This document shows, in pieces, positions 9,582 through 20,901 of a stretch of 64,000 bases of DNA (position 1 is its first letter; the number at the start of each line of letters is the position of its first letter). Under the pieces are notes generated by a model that ran no database searches, was not told the DNA's origin, and saw nothing but the letters and a program-made list of their open reading frames with translations. A program made the translations under genes and the position numbers. Source of the DNA: Branchiostoma floridae (taxonomy: Eukaryota > Chordata > Leptocardii > Amphioxiformes > Branchiostomatidae); NCBI RefSeq assembly GCF_000003815.2, contig NC_049992.1:18116957-18180956 (forward strand). The letters are read 5' to 3'.

Positions 9582-12524
9582 CCTCTCTCTCTCTTGCTGT
9601 GTCTCTGTCTCTCTCTCTCTCTCTCTGTGTCTCTCTCTGTCTCTCTCTCTCCCTGTCTCTCTCTCTCTGTCTCTCTCTCTGTCTCTCTCGCTGTGTCTCT
9701 GTCTCTCTCTCTCTCTCTCTTTTTTCTGTCTGTCTCTCTCTCACTGTCTCTCTCTCTCTCTCTGTCTCTCTCCCTGTCTCTCTCTCTCTCTTTTTTCTCT
9801 CTCTCTCTGTCTCTGTCTCTCTCACTGTATCTCTCTCTGTCTCTCTCTGTCTCTCATCTCTCTTCTCTCTCCCTCTTCCTCTCTCTATCTCCCTCCCTCC
9901 TTACATTTTAAATGTAACTTCTTATATACATCTTCCATAAAGTTGTGTTCAGCTACAAGTACATTTGTATCTCACTTATTATACTGTATACAATAGGTTT
10001 TGCAATGTTAAATAGTGACATATTGTACTAGAAATATAAGCTGAAATAGTCTGCTTTATTTATTTGTAGGTCAAAAGAAGAACAAAAGCAATATCAGAGC
10101 TGTTTCAGAGCTACAGACCATATGATCACAAGGTTTGTCTTCTCCTTTTTATGTTCCCTGCATTATGCACAAAATTAAAGTTTGACATTGAAAATATAAG
10201 TGTCCTCATGTATTACAGTTAAACTGTATTGTATGACTAGAGTTTTAGCCAAAGTCTAAAAAAAAATAGTGCCAACCCTATTTTTTTTCAGGAAACATGA
10301 AACACAACATTTCTTCCTAGGCCTTATTATATTGCATTTAATGAAAAGGGATATAGTCATGTTTGACAGATTCATCTGAATACTATATGTATGAACTTAC
10401 TACAATGTAGATGCGTGTTACGGTTTCTGGTGATTTATATTGACAATCACTCTATTTGCAGGTTGGAGAAATCCAGAATGTGTTAGTGACAGAAGAATCA
10501 CACGACAAGAAGTTTTATGTAGCACACAACAAGTACTATGATCAGGTGAGAAAAACCACATTGGGCATTCCTATAACCCTACATTTGAACCCAGACCTAT
10601 GAAAATGAGCAATGTTTTTGTCACATGTAAAATGATCCAAAATGAAGTTGTTTTTTTTGAGTGTTTTTTTTTTTTTCTATTTTGCTTTTGGACAGACGAG
10701 GACAATGTGGTACTGCACTCAAGTTTTGTAACTTATATTAACAGTGCCACATACACGGTACAGACAGAAGGTACCCATTTTTACACCTGGGTGAAGTGAG
10801 GAAGGTCGTGTAAAGTGCCTTTCCCAAGGGCACAACGTCGGGGCGGTGCACGGCGGGGATCGAACTCAGAACCTCTAGATTCCGAACCGAACGCTCTACC
10901 AGTTACGCCACACCCAACGCCTCTTTTTTTAGTTGTACAGGTGGAATTGCGAAGTCAGTAGAGGGCATTCTGTAGGTCGTGAGTTTGATCCCAAGCCAAG
11001 TCATTCCCAGTACTTTAAAATGTTGCATACTTCTCTCTCTGCTGAGCACTCAGCATTTGGGAAAGATTATGGATGTTGGACACACACCACTACCAGTGGA
11101 CTAGCCCCTGCTGTAGTGATTGAACATTTAAGGGCTATCGAAATGATGTTGCAATATGCTCCATCTGGTGTGGGAACAACTTGAACTTAAGGCCACACCA
11201 ATTCTATTTGTTGCCTCTCAGATTCTGTCCACCTTTTTCATTTTCAAAAAAAAAAGGTTCACAAACCTGTAAATATTACCATTCAGAGCCACATATTCAT
11301 AATTTCAGTCTAAAAACAATGTATTTTATTCAGAACATTGGTAACAAATTAAAGAAGGCTTCATTGTATAAAACGTGCCATTCAACTCCTCAGGCTGGTG
11401 TTTTTTTGTGTGTATATGAGTTGTATATCCTCACCTCAGACCTTTTTAAAAAATATCAGTCGGTCCAATTTTTTTTCACAAAAAATCAGAAAAGAAACAA
11501 ATAAATTTGGTGCAGCTTAAAGTTGTAAAAAAACATTTTTAGCTTCTCATATGGAAAAAAATTCTATCTACATTTGTAAAGGTTTTGATCATGAATATTT
11601 TAAAATCCTTTCAGGTTTTGGTACCCAAAGATGAGAAGTTGCTGGGAAAGATGGTAACAGTGGAGATCACGTCAACGGGAAAGCACTACCTCATGGGAAG
11701 GCTGCTGTCAGATGAAGTGACCAAGGTTGCCATAGCAACCCCGCTGCCCAAAGGAACCGTGTCAGGTGTACAAGACAACCTTCAGGTATGACCTTGGATA
11801 GTTTTTTTTTTTTTTCAAACTAGTAAATAGAGGGCTGTGCCCTCATACAATTGCCAAAATCACACACACACACTCACATGAGACACACACTCACATAAAA
11901 AGCACACACTCACAAACACACAAAACAGCACACAGAACCCAACATGTAACTTCTCTATGTCATACTAGCTTCGGGATAATGGTCAATATACGGGTGTTCT
12001 GGACTGGTATCTTACAGTAATACGATTTGGACATGCTTTGCGTCTGTTGTGTCATGTTCAAGGACACCAAGATTTCTCAACTTTTGGCTCATTTTGCATT
12101 GACGTGTGTGGGTTTTTTGTAAGTATTACACTAGTAATTCAAAATGATGTACTTCTCACCTGCAGTTCCAGCCCCCCATGGGTCAAAACACCACCCAGCC
12201 AATCTTACCTGCGGTCAGGCTGGTACCTTGAGCGATACAGAAATGTTGTGACTGACAAAGGTTATTGCAGCTTTGTCTAAACAAGGCTCTAAAATGGATG
12301 CATCCCACAGTAGCCTCACAGTTTATTTCTTCCGTGTTTAACAGGAAGCAACAGACAGCACAACAGTGACAGCACAATCCCCGCTGTCCTGGTGTCAGCA
12401 CCAGCTGTCCAGGGTGACTCCCGCCGGCATGCCTCGTTGGATGCAAGTGGCTGCTTTTGTTTTAGTTCTCGCTGTTGTTTTAGATTTTTGTAGGATTGTT
12501 TACAGAGTAGGGGCTAAATTCTAG
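6152..12524 (+). CDS. CDKAL1: CDKAL1, tRNA-t6A37 methylthiotransferase (3' part, nine exons)
   Basis: CDKAL1 methylthiolates t6A37 of tRNA-Lys(UUU) to ms2t6A at the ER surface, using a radical-SAM cluster. Exons: 6152-6255, 7169-7335, 8062-8207, 9040-9100, 9380-9499, 10070-10132, 10462-10545, 11615-11785, 12345-12524. All have GT-AG borders and compatible phases and give 364 codons. The first visible exon carries the radical-SAM motif CLNQCTYC (C-x3-C-x2-C). The next exons carry the family blocks [42 protein letters not shown] and [14 protein letters not shown]. The exons at 10462 and 11615 form the TRAM region. The last encodes a hydrophobic tail (residues before Tyr-Arg-Val-Gly-Ala-Lys-Phe), matching the known tail anchor of animal CDKAL1. 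Roughly the first 200 residues, with the N-terminal MTTase domain, are not found upstream and may be in the gap or outside the window. A MITE begins 22 bp after the stop. Confidence 0.93.
6677..7023. mobile_element. hAT-like MITE, TIR CAGGGCTCGAAAT (family D)
   Basis: Perfect ends CAGGGCTCGAAAT and ATTTCGAGCCCTG, flanked by CTAGC on both sides. It lies in a CDKAL1 intron. A second member at 19731-20075 has a clean empty site in the paralogous duplication. The interior consists of repeated CTGCAGGTA-type words and is non-coding. Confidence 0.7.
7370..7610 (+). pseudogene. Two partial tandem copies of the CDKAL1 exon 7169-7335
   Basis: Downstream of the intact exon, its 3' two-thirds plus the donor and ~40 bp of intron recur twice, offset by about 139 and 128 bp (GTGGAGACTTGTGGAGGTC at 7251, 7390 and 7518). 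Neither copy keeps the exon's acceptor. The second copy stays open and has donor GAG|gttcgt. The third has GAA changed to TAA (CTG TAA CAT), so inclusion would stop translation. These are exon relics, not functional exons. Confidence 0.8.
8315..8443 (+). mobile_element. 3' end of a non-LTR retrotransposon ORF
   Basis: One frame reads [20 protein letters not shown], then ACWANL, and stops at 8425-8427. The W-x-D/V...A-x-DR-x-x-W pattern is typical of the C-terminus of many metazoan LINE reverse-transcriptase ORFs. A short TAAGTC repeat tail follows. It is a 5'-truncated relic inside a CDKAL1 intron. Confidence 0.55.
8706..8770 (+). mobile_element. tRNA-like SINE head
   Basis: TGTGGTTAGAG (A-box-like) and GGGTTCAAATCC (perfect B box) lie at tRNA spacing, but acceptor-stem pairing is poor. 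Best read as the promoter head of a tRNA-derived SINE; its body was not delimited. Confidence 0.4.
9518..9900. repeat. CT-rich microsatellite, ~380 bp
   Basis: Polypyrimidine tract dominated by (CT)n with CTGT, TTTTTT and CCCT interruptions. It starts about 20 bases after the donor of the CDKAL1 exon 9380-9499. The long open frames across it on both strands are composition artefacts. Confidence 0.95.
10750..10919 (-). mobile_element. tRNA-derived SINE, minus orientation
   Basis: Read on the minus strand it begins GTTGGGTGTGGCGTAACTGG (A box) and GAGTTCGATCCC (B box), at tRNA spacing. A conserved-looking body follows (TGCCCTTGGGAAAGGCACTT, CACCCAGGTGTAAAAATGGG). It lies in the CDKAL1 intron 10546-11614. 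Confidence 0.65.
10932..11183 (+). mobile_element. Second tRNA-derived SINE, plus orientation
   Basis: Head with GAAGTCAGTAGAGGGC and B-box-like GAGTTTGATCCC, then a non-tRNA body ending near CATCTGGTGTGGG. It sits back-to-back with the minus-strand SINE at 10750-10919. The short ORF across it is not protein-like. Confidence 0.5.
11189..11518. mobile_element. MITE related to 361-800
   Basis: Starts TAAGGCCACACCAATTCTA and ends AAATTTGGTGCAGCTTA. The layout matches 361-800, including a CATTCAGAGCCACATATTCA-type interior. Diverged copy in a CDKAL1 intron. Confidence 0.5.
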
Positions 12525-12545
12525 ATGTGTTTGAAGGAACTAGTA

Positions 12546-13016
12546 CAGTCAAACCTGTCTATAGCGGCCACTCAAGGGACTGGAGAAATATGGCCACTAT
12601 AGACAGGTGGCCACTATAGAGAAAATGTTGATCTAGATCTATTGACCATGAGAAAGCTACACATGATTTCAGTTCTCACTAATCTTTCTCACCAAGTAAA
12701 ATTGTCTTGATCGGTAAATTCACCGACAAAGACTTGCACTTTAATGCTCAAGGCATGCATACATTTTTTTGTACCTTCTGCTACCGCCAAAATGACCCTA
12801 TCAAAAAACTCCAAAGCCTCGCAAACTACAATTTCAAACTCGGTGCAGGGTGACATAAGGCTGCAGTATGGTTGCAATAGGCAGTGTTTCTGTATCAATG
12901 GGACCGGAAATCGTGTGGCCGCTAAGCCTATTTCTCAATCATTACGACCGTCAAAAAGTGGCCACTATGGCCAGGTGGCTGCTATGCAAAGGTGGCCGCT
13001 AATACAGGTTTGACTG
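12546..13016. mobile_element. Tc1/mariner-like MITE, TIR CAGTCAAACCTG, TA target
   Basis: Ends are TA|CAGTCAAACCTGTCTA and CAGGTTTGACTG|TA. Near both ends GTGGCCACTATAGACAGG-type words recur as short repeats. TA duplication and CAGT ends fit Tc1/mariner. It begins 22 bp past the CDKAL1 stop, so it probably lies in the 3' UTR. Confidence 0.7.
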
Positions 13017-13019
13017 TAT

Positions 13020-13687
13020 TGGGGAGTAAATGTGTGTATACTCTGCCCCTGAATGTCATCATGCTGTAATTACATAAGTTTGCAGTGATTGTATGGCATG
13101 TACATGTAGCGCTTAGACAAGGGGGTAGGCAGACAAAGATCTTCACCGTGCAGATGTATTTACAGTACATTGTGCCTTACATAGAATCATATGTTTATAG
13201 ATTAGAGGATTGAAAATGAATCAGGAGTTCAGACCACATGTACATTGCACTGTGGTTTTAAAGAGAACTGCATGCTTTCAATTTTTAAATGATTGCAGGC
13301 CTGGAATATATCAACTAATGCTCATTAATTCATGGATAATGACCTGCCACGAGGTAAATATGGTGTCACAATGCCTGGTCATTTGCTATAACCACCAAAC
13401 GAAACAACTTATTCTATGATAATAGCGATGAGGCATTATGATACCATATACACCTTGGAACAGGCTGGTCAGGCTGAACCATATAAGAGATACAAATCCC
13501 TGTGTGACATATAGTCCATTCATACTATACATGTAAATATATTTGTCCGATATTAGAGAAATACAGTTGAAAAATTACCTTTGTACTTTTGGTTCAAAGA
13601 ATGATATATACATGTATGTTATCAAAATGAGCTTTCTCTCCATACATAGTGCTTATGTCAAACATGTCTGTCATTGTAGTACACTTG
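13020..13687. other. Intergenic, nothing recognised
   Basis: AT-rich sequence between CDKAL1 and the segmental duplication. No clear polyadenylation signal for CDKAL1 could be assigned. Confidence 0.4.
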
Positions 13688-13714
13688 TATGACATCATGA
13701 CCAATATGACATAG

Positions 13715-13760
13715 AAATGCACTGATTGGTCGACGTCATTTGGCTATATAACTTCTCAGA
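13715..13760 (+). promoter_or_regulatory. Promoter-like cluster: inverted CCAAT, CRE-like, TATA
   Basis: Within about 35 bp the plus strand has GATTGG (inverted CCAAT), GACGTCA (CRE-like) and TATATAAC. The same cluster is in copy 2 at 18816-18845 with one change in the CRE (GTCAACGTCA). In copy 2 the DNA after the TATA-like box is different. No gene was found immediately downstream, so function is unproven. Confidence 0.35.
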
Positions 13761-14569
13761 ATGTCTCTCTCTCCACTCTTTGCTTCAGATACACTTTGAT
13801 AAAATTACAAGAATACATGTATAAAACCAATATGGCATTATTATGCATCACCAGTTATTCCCCCAAAGTTTTCCTCAATGGAATCATAGTCCAGTTAGCC
13901 CCATTCAAAGTCTGCAAAGGAGGCTAAATATTCGTTCATTCAGGCTAAATATACACATATTTTTCAACCAAACATGCTTATACAACATACTTTCATATTG
14001 CATTCATTACTGCATAGTTACAATACAGTCATCAGTATGTACAGCAAGAACACATCACACAGAACGATAAAGACGCTGCAATATAGATTTCTGGATTATC
14101 TTGCATTTATGCCATGTTACGTACATGTATTATGCACAGATCTTTGACGAATACATGCGTGACATATTATTTAGATTTAGGTATAAAGTAAGCCATCTGG
14201 AGAATTTCTATACATTTCTTTGACATCTGGTTGCCAAATAGCAAGAGTTAAGTGGGTATCTCACTGCACTTCACCAAACTATGCCAGACATTTGCAAATT
14301 TGCCACCTGAAATAGTGAATATTTGGAAACCTTGAGAATGAATAGTTCAATCACTGGAAATCTCTTTTTGACGAATTTGAAGTCATATTCTTTTTACAAT
14401 TCATTGGCAAGACTGCAATTTAAAAAAAAACTTTCTTCTACAGTAACTAGTACATTACCGTTGCCAAAAAGGTAATGTTTTTGGTGGTGCTATGTGTGGA
14501 GGTTGTTTTCAACCCCCATAGTGAGAGTGAGTGTGTAGGTGAGAGAGACAGAGTGTGTAGGTGAGAGAG

Positions 14570-14573
<4 letters not shown>

Positions 14574-14660
<87 letters not shown>
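14574..14660. repeat. (GT)n microsatellite
   Basis: About 42 GT units. The paralogous position in copy 2 (19257-19287) has only about 15, interrupted by AAGTGAGAGAGACA. Confidence 0.95.
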
Positions 14661-15178
14661 ATTGCATATTTTACCTGGTTTGTGAGAAATATTTTGCAGA
14701 CGTGTTGCTTGATAACTGGGCGAGACAAATGCACATCAAACACTAAGCTTTATTTTCAACTTTAATTGCAACTTTAAAAAGTCCAGGTATTCAAAATATC
14801 ATCAAACATGTCTATAAACAGGAAGTTCAAATAAAACAAAGGACTACTTCAAAGTACTTTCTTGTTACTGAGTTGACTATGAAATATATCTAGTTGGTTG
14901 TACAGCTACAAAGTAACAGTTATATATCATTATAGCATATAACAGTAATAACCTGGCTTTACTCTATCAGTCTTTGCAATATTTCTCCTTTCAATACTAC
15001 TATGAACTCAATCTTTGGCTAAACATAACACAACAATACAGATACGAACTGTTGAAAACACTTAACTGAATAGAAACATAAAGGACTATCAAATATATGT
15101 TGGTTAAATAGAAAGAACATATATATGATATAAAAAACTTCAAAAGGGTACAGATAAGTACATTACCTAGGAAATAAC

Positions 15179-15319
15179 TAATCTCGAACCAGATCCACGG
15201 TGCGTAATGTATAGTATCAAACTTCCGGTGCCCGTTTGACTCCCTTGGCCGGCTACACTCCTTGGCCAGCTTTGATACTACATGTATCTTATGGCACCGT
15301 AGGATCTGCTTGGAGATTA
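15179..15319. mobile_element. MULE-like MITE family A
   Basis: Ends TAATCTCGAACCAGATCC and GGATCTGCTTGGAGATTA. Flanked by the 9-bp duplication GGAAATAAC. The paralogous duplication has the unoccupied site (CTAGGAAATAACTAGACTGG near 20137), which proves insertion after duplication. Confidence 0.9.
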
Positions 15320-16217
15320 GGAAATAACTAGACTGGATTACATTTGTAGATCTACAGAGACCTGTAAAACATGTAGATTACTAAAAAAAAGACTACAAAT
15401 TCCTTATATTTCTAAAAACATGATTTGTAACAAGAAAACAAATCTATGAATATAAAATATGACCTAGGACAAAGGACATACTTTCTACTATTTCAAACAT
15501 TTTTTGAAATACTGTATGCTACCTAGTTGATTGTAGAACTAAAAAGTACTTATAGCTATATCATAATTGTATCTATTTTTTAGGCAGAAAATATCAAATA
15601 GTAATAACCTGGCTTTATTCTATTAATCCATGAAATAGCTTCTCCTTTCACTGCAATTCTGAACTAAAACTGTGTGTATGTCCCTAAATCTAACTATATA
15701 TTAGAACCATTACTTTTAAGAAAACTTTAACCGTTATTATGAACCATATGCTAATCAACAAAAAAGACATAAAAATGAAATGGATGCAGATATGTACTAC
15801 AAGTAGCTATTGCTAATATCACTACACTGGACTGATGATGAATAGCCTGTCAAACAAATTGTTGATTACAAAATAATCTCCATGTCATATTTTCACCAAG
15901 AAGTAGAAAATCAAAAGAAGCTTTTAGCAAAACTTATAAAGTGCTAAGAATAAGTCTCACCTCAATTCTACACTGTAAATAGACATCATTAGACATTATA
16001 GAAATAAAACAATAACAGCAACAACTTAAAACGATTCTTTTCACAAGAGCTGTTACAAAAGCAAACTATACAAAACACTATTTGCATGATGAGCTGACCC
16101 CAAAAAATATCAAAGATCCGCGACAAGGTACAATCAATGTATGGGGATGTTAGGAGTCTATTTAGCTTTTGACAATAGTCGGATGATGCGCTGGGGGATC
16201 GTGACACTCCTTTGTCT

Positions 16218-17216
16218 TTAAGAACTGTGCCCTGTGTGAGTTTGCATGTGTTTCTTCAGATGACTCCTCGTGGTGAACTGCTTGCTGCACTCCTCACACC
16301 TGTAGGGTTTCTCCCCTGTGTGAGTCCGCATGTGAGACTTCAGACTATTAAGCAGACTGAACTGCTTGCTGCACTCCTCACACCTGTAGGGTTTCTCCCC
16401 TGTGTGAGTCCTCATGTGTGTCTTCAGACTATTAAGCAGACTGAACTGCTTGCTGCACTCCTCACACCTGTAGGGTTTCTCCCCTGTGTGAGTCCTCATG
16501 TGTGTCTTCAGACTATTAAGCAGACTGAACTGCTTGCTACACTCCTCACATCTGTAGGGTTTCTCACCTGTGTGAGTCCTTGTGTGTTTCTTCAGATCAC
16601 CCAGCTGACTGAACTGCCTGCTGCACTCCTCACATCTGTAGGGTCTCTCACCTGTGTGAGTCCGCATGTGAGTCTTCAAATGACCCAGGTCACTGAAATA
16701 CTTGCTGCACTCCTCACACTTGTAGGGTTTCTCACCTGTGTGAGTCCGCATGTGAGTCTTCAAATGACTCAGCCTACTGAACTGCTTGCTGCACTCCTCA
16801 CACCCGTAGGGTTTTTCACCAGTGTGAGTTTGCATGTGTTTGTTCAGATTACCTAGCTCACTGAACTGCCTGCTGCACTCCTCACACCTGTAGGATTTCT
16901 CACCGGTGTGAGTCCTCATGTGTTTCTTCAGATTACTCAGCTGACTGAACTGCTTGCTGCACTCCTCACACCTGTAGGGTTTCTCCCCTGTGTGAGTCCG
17001 CATGTGTCCCTTAAGATGACTCAGCTGACTGAACTGCTTGCTGCACTCCTCACACCTGTACGGTTTCTCCCCTGTGTGAGTCCTGATGTGTATCTTCAGA
17101 CTATTAAGCAGACTGAACTCCTTGTTGCACTCCTCACATCTGTACCGTTTTGCAACCACAATTCTGCCAACAGACTTCCCTTCCACCACATCAGAGCTGG
17201 TTCCACTTGTTGCCAT
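16218..17216 (-). CDS. C2H2 zinc-finger protein, 11 fingers (copy 1)
   Basis: 332-residue protein from ATG at 17216: a ~27-residue leader (MATSGTSSDVVEGKSVG...) followed by eleven tandem C-x2-C-x12-H-x3-H fingers joined by TGEKP-type linkers (two are TGEKS or TGERP), ending TGHSS. Helix residues (-1,2,3,6) read in order LNSI, QSHG, QSNK, EGNK, RSHT, DGHT, QGDK, LNST, LNST, LNSS, TSHK. No KRAB, SCAN, BTB or ZAD domain is visible. It is probably a nuclear DNA-binding protein; the target is unknown. The start was chosen because MATSGT is shared with the paralog at 21468-22466 and a splice acceptor (tttttacag) lies just upstream, implying a 5'-UTR intron. A frame-open upstream ATG at 17264 falls before that acceptor. 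Confidence 0.9.
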   Translation of the reverse strand: MATSGTSSDVVEGKSVGRIVVAKRYRCEECNKEFSLLNSLKIHIRTHTGEKPYRCEECSKQFSQLSHLKGHMRTHTGEKPYRCEECSKQFSQLSNLKKHMRTHTGEKSYRCEECSRQFSELGNLNKHMQTHTGEKPYGCEECSKQFSRLSHLKTHMRTHTGEKPYKCEECSKYFSDLGHLKTHMRTHTGERPYRCEECSRQFSQLGDLKKHTRTHTGEKPYRCEECSKQFSLLNSLKTHMRTHTGEKPYRCEECSKQFSLLNSLKTHMRTHTGEKPYRCEECSKQFSLLNSLKSHMRTHTGEKPYRCEECSKQFTTRSHLKKHMQTHTGHSS

Positions 17217-17515
17217 GATGGTAGTAACAGCATTAACCAATTCTGTAAAAATCAGATGAAACAATATTTTACAGCTTTCAATCTGTTAGGTCATTAAAAA
17301 AAGGGTAGGCGTCTGCTAAGGTCAAACATTAAATAATAGATAAATCAGACAATTCAGTCTGTAACACCCAATTATCATATAGCCAGGCGCTGCGGACCAA
17401 TCAGGTTCCATGTTGGCCCAAAAGCAGTTATGGCATCGGCTCCTCTCAGTTAGTTAGCAACTCTCCCGTCAAATTGTGAGTTAGCAAGTACTCTTCTCTA
17501 AGTGGGTTTGTGATA

Positions 17516-18085
17516 GCGTCTCTGGGGGCCTTGGCGAAAGTTTTTTTCTTTCAGGGGGTGTTGATTTGCGATTTTTATCCGTGAATGCGCCGGGAAAGGA
17601 AAGTATGCCGGGAAAGGAACACATGCCGAGAAGCCCCCAGTATTCCCGGATAAAAATCGTGAATCGAATCGATAGTTTATTCGCAACTAGTCTGTGAAAA
17701 TGAAACAAATGGAAGAGAGACCTTGCAGACAATTCTGGTTAAATGGGCACAATATAGTCTCCATACATACGTTAGTTGTATTTCAAAAATTGAACATAAA
17801 AGAATCATGGTACGCAGTTCTAACTCAGTACAAGGTAAGAATGCGGCTTTACTGCATTATAAAATATAACGTTCGACTCCAAATACTAGTAACTAGCAAA
17901 CTATTAAAAAGAAAGCTCGACGAAAAATCGTTAATCAACAGACAATAGGTGTGAACTATTCATCCCTGTCCCTCGTGTGCCACTAGATCAGTACGTGGTA
18001 ATTGGCTAGAAATCTACTGGTTGTGTTTTAGTAACGAGCCACCCCCCACCCCCTAAAGAACTTTCGCTTAGACCCCCAGAGACGC
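17516..18085. mobile_element. Inverted-repeat element between the zinc-finger copies
   Basis: Left end GCGTCTCTGGGGGCCTTGGC with GAAAGTTTTTTTC; right end GAACTTTCGCTTAGAC with CCCCAGAGACGC. The interior is ~500 bp and non-coding as far as can be read. It lies in the spacer between duplication copies. Target duplication not identified. Confidence 0.55.
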
Positions 18086-19253
18086 CGGTGTCCGGTAAAG
18101 GAGGCTAATATGGGAGCGCAGAAAACTCCAGTTTTCCCCTCCCCAAACGAGCACGTTTGATATACAATCATAGACGAGAGAATCTCTACGAGTAATCATA
18201 ACGGTTTACATGCTGATCTAAATGTTGTTTGCGACGGTCAGAAAAAAATGTTCAGCCAAGATGGCAAAATATCAAGGAGAGTGCTAGTCACAAACTTAAG
18301 CAGTCACGCCGCGTTCTCTGGCCTGAATACATCGACACAGTTTCTCGTACGTACCTGCAACGTATCCCAGATGAGTACGGGTCCTGGTACTGAATCTGGT
18401 ACCTGGTTTCTCCGAAAATATCGAAGTAAAACTAACAAAACTAGTAGCAAATCTTTGGACTCAAACCACGCGGAGTCTCGTCATGAACAGAATGACAGGC
18501 TACGGCACAACATCGGTATTCATCCGCGACTGGAGAACTCAGAGGGCGCGGAGGGAAAATAGTGCGGATACAGAGTATTAAAAAAATTCTGCGGAAATTA
18601 TTTATGGGTTGGATTTTGACATTTCATTTCAAATATCCGTTAAAGGTGATGTTCTTAAATTAACTTGTTGTGGAAAAAAATCTGTATACATGAATTAGGC
18701 ATTGTGCTTTCAAGTTTCCAAGATTTCGGAATGAAGAATAGGCTAGACGCTGCAGTACATTTGACTACCGCATGAGGTGATGATGACATCATGACCAATA
18801 TGACATAGAAACACACTGATTGGTCAACGTCATTTGGCTATATAACGAATACATGTGTGACATATTATTTAGATTTATGTATAAAGTAAGTCATCTGGAG
18901 AATTTCTTTACATTTCTTTGACATCTGGTTGCCAAATAGCAAGAGTTAAGTGGGTATCTCACTGCACTATGCCAAATTATGCCAGACATTTGCAAATTTG
19001 CCACCTGAAATAGTGAATATTTGGAAACCTTGAGAATGAATAGTTCAATCACTGCAAATCTCTTTTTGACGAATTTGAAGTCATATTCTTTTTACAATTC
19101 ATTGGCGAGACTGCAATTTAAAAAAAAAACTTTCTTCTACAGTAACTAGTACTACTACATTACTGTTGCCAAAAAGGTAATGTTTTTGGTGGTGCTATGT
19201 GTGGAGGTTGTTTTCAACCCCCATAGTGAGAGTGAGTGTTTAAGTGAGAGAGA

Positions 19254-19291
<38 letters not shown>

Positions 19292-19730
19292 GTGAGAGAG
19301 ACAGTGTGTGTGTTTGTGTATGGATTGCATATTTTACCTGGTTTGTGAGAACTATTTTGCAGACGTTTTGGTTGATAACTGGGTGAGACAAATGCACATC
19401 AAACATTGATCACCAAACATGGCTATAAACAGGAAGTTCAAATAAAACAAAGGACTACTTCAAAGTACTTTCTTGTACTTTGACCATGTTACTGAGTTGA
19501 CTATAAGATATGATACCTTGTTGATTGTACAGCTACAAAGTAACAGTTATATCATTATAGCATATAACAGTAATAACCTGGCTTTCCTCCATGAGTCTTT
19601 GCAATATTTATCCTTTCACTACCACTATGAACTCAATCTTTGGCTAAATATAACACACCAATACAGATACGAACTGTTGAAAACACTTAACTGACTGAAT
19701 AGAAACATAAAGGACTATCAAATATATGTT

Positions 19731-20075
19731 CAGGGCTCGAAATACACACTTGCCCACTTGAAAATGGAACCACATTTTGCTTTGCGCAACTTAATTTTAA
19801 ACCCAGGTTGCACTCTGAGCAACCTGAAATTTTGCGGTTGGAACGCTGCTTTTTCCCCACCTACATGCATAAGCCCTTGTATTTAATTTTTGATAACATA
19901 AGACATATTACATAGTTACATATAACTGGAAGAAAAGATAATGGATAAGTAGCTGATTTGAAGAAAGTAACAATTTGAAAGTGGGGCAACCTGAAATGTT
20001 GATGGCGCAACCTGGCTTTTGACTCAGGTTGCCACTTGGACAACCTGGCTGAAAAAAGTATTTCGATCAGCCCTG
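19731..20075. mobile_element. hAT-like MITE family D with known empty site
   Basis: Starts CAGGGCTCGAAATA, ends TATTTCGATCAGCCCTG. TATGTT is duplicated at 19725-19730 and 20076-20081. Copy 1 reads AAATATATGTTGGTTAAATAG straight through at ~15092, the pre-insertion site. The interior is non-coding. Confidence 0.9.
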
Positions 20076-20561
20076 TATGTTGGTTAAATAGAAAGAACAT
20101 ATAAAAAACTTCAAAGGGTACAGATAAGTACATTACCTAGGAAATAACTAGACTGGATTACATTTGTAGATCTACAGAGAACTGTAAAACATGTAGATTG
20201 CTAAAAAAAAGACCACAAATCGCTTATATTTCTAAAAACCAGAAAACAAATCTATGAATATAAAATATGACCTAGGACAAAGGACATACTTTCTACTGTT
20301 TCAAACATTTTGTGAAATACTGTATGCTACCTAGTTGATTGTAGAACTAAAAAGTACTTATAGCTATATCATATACATTGTATAGGCAGAAAATATCAAA
20401 TAGTAATAACCTGGCTTTATTCTATTAATCCATGAAATGGCTTCTCCTTTCACTGCAATTCTGAACTAAAACTGTGTGTATGTCCCTAAGTCTAACTATA
20501 TATTAGAACCATTACTTTTAAGAAAACAAAGAAAACTTTAACCGTTATTATGAACCATAAG

Positions 20562-20901
20562 CAGGCTTTTAGCCAGGCAGGCGTACGGGTGTGCATTGTA
20601 CACCCTATTAAAAAACAGCACAAATTGTACACCCTTACACTGGGGAGCACATCCTCTGACAAGCATGAAACTCTGATTGACCAGGGATGCTACAGGTCAC
20701 ATGTGGCCTGTCTAACAGTAAATTTGCTTCATTCCCCCAAAATTGCAACTCAAAATGTGGGAAATGGTGTTTCAGAGTTCTAAATTTCAAAACTTTCTAA
20801 GTGAGGATGTCCCCAGGCCCCCTACAATACTCGCGCCTGCAGCGCTCGCCGAGCGGCAAGAAATTTGGACACCCTATGATAAAGTTCTAGCTAAAAGCCT
20901 G
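20562..20901. mobile_element. hAT-like MITE, TIR CAGGCTTTTAGC
   Basis: Ends CAGGCTTTTAGC and GCTAAAAGCCTG. Flanks are ACCATAAG and ACCATATG, an 8-bp duplication with one mismatch. Copy 1 has the single ACCATATG at about 15744. The inside shares AACTCAAAATGTGGGAAATG with family C at 5749 and 51474. Confidence 0.85.

Larger units (their letters stand above)
13688..17270. repeat. Segmental duplication, copy 1
   Basis: Aligns directly with 18783-22510: the promoter-like block, the GT repeat, TAGTAATAACCTGGCTTTAT-type flanks and the zinc-finger gene all recur in order. Copy 1 carries a family A MITE (15179-15319) and a segment at 13751-14147 that copy 2 lacks. It lacks the insertions at 19731 and 20562. 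Confidence 0.9.

Noticed and set aside
9502-9996. Several Ser/Leu and Arg/Glu repeat ORFs
   Set aside because: Artefacts of the (CT)n tract in a CDKAL1 intron.
10846-10919. Possible functional tRNA gene (A and B boxes on minus strand)
   Set aside because: Acceptor and anticodon stems do not pair well and a SINE body follows directly.
14447-14765. Thr/His and Cys/Val repeat ORFs
   Set aside because: (GT)n microsatellite translation.
16212-17297. Long plus-strand frames opposite the zinc-finger gene (also 21462-22496)
   Set aside because: They are the antisense of repetitive C2H2 codons; repeated CVSPHV-type sequence has no independent support, and the minus-strand fingers are complete.
18248-18562. 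104-codon ORF between the zinc-finger copies
   Set aside because: Ser/Thr/Asn-rich composition, no domain, no convincing splice partner; may be spurious.
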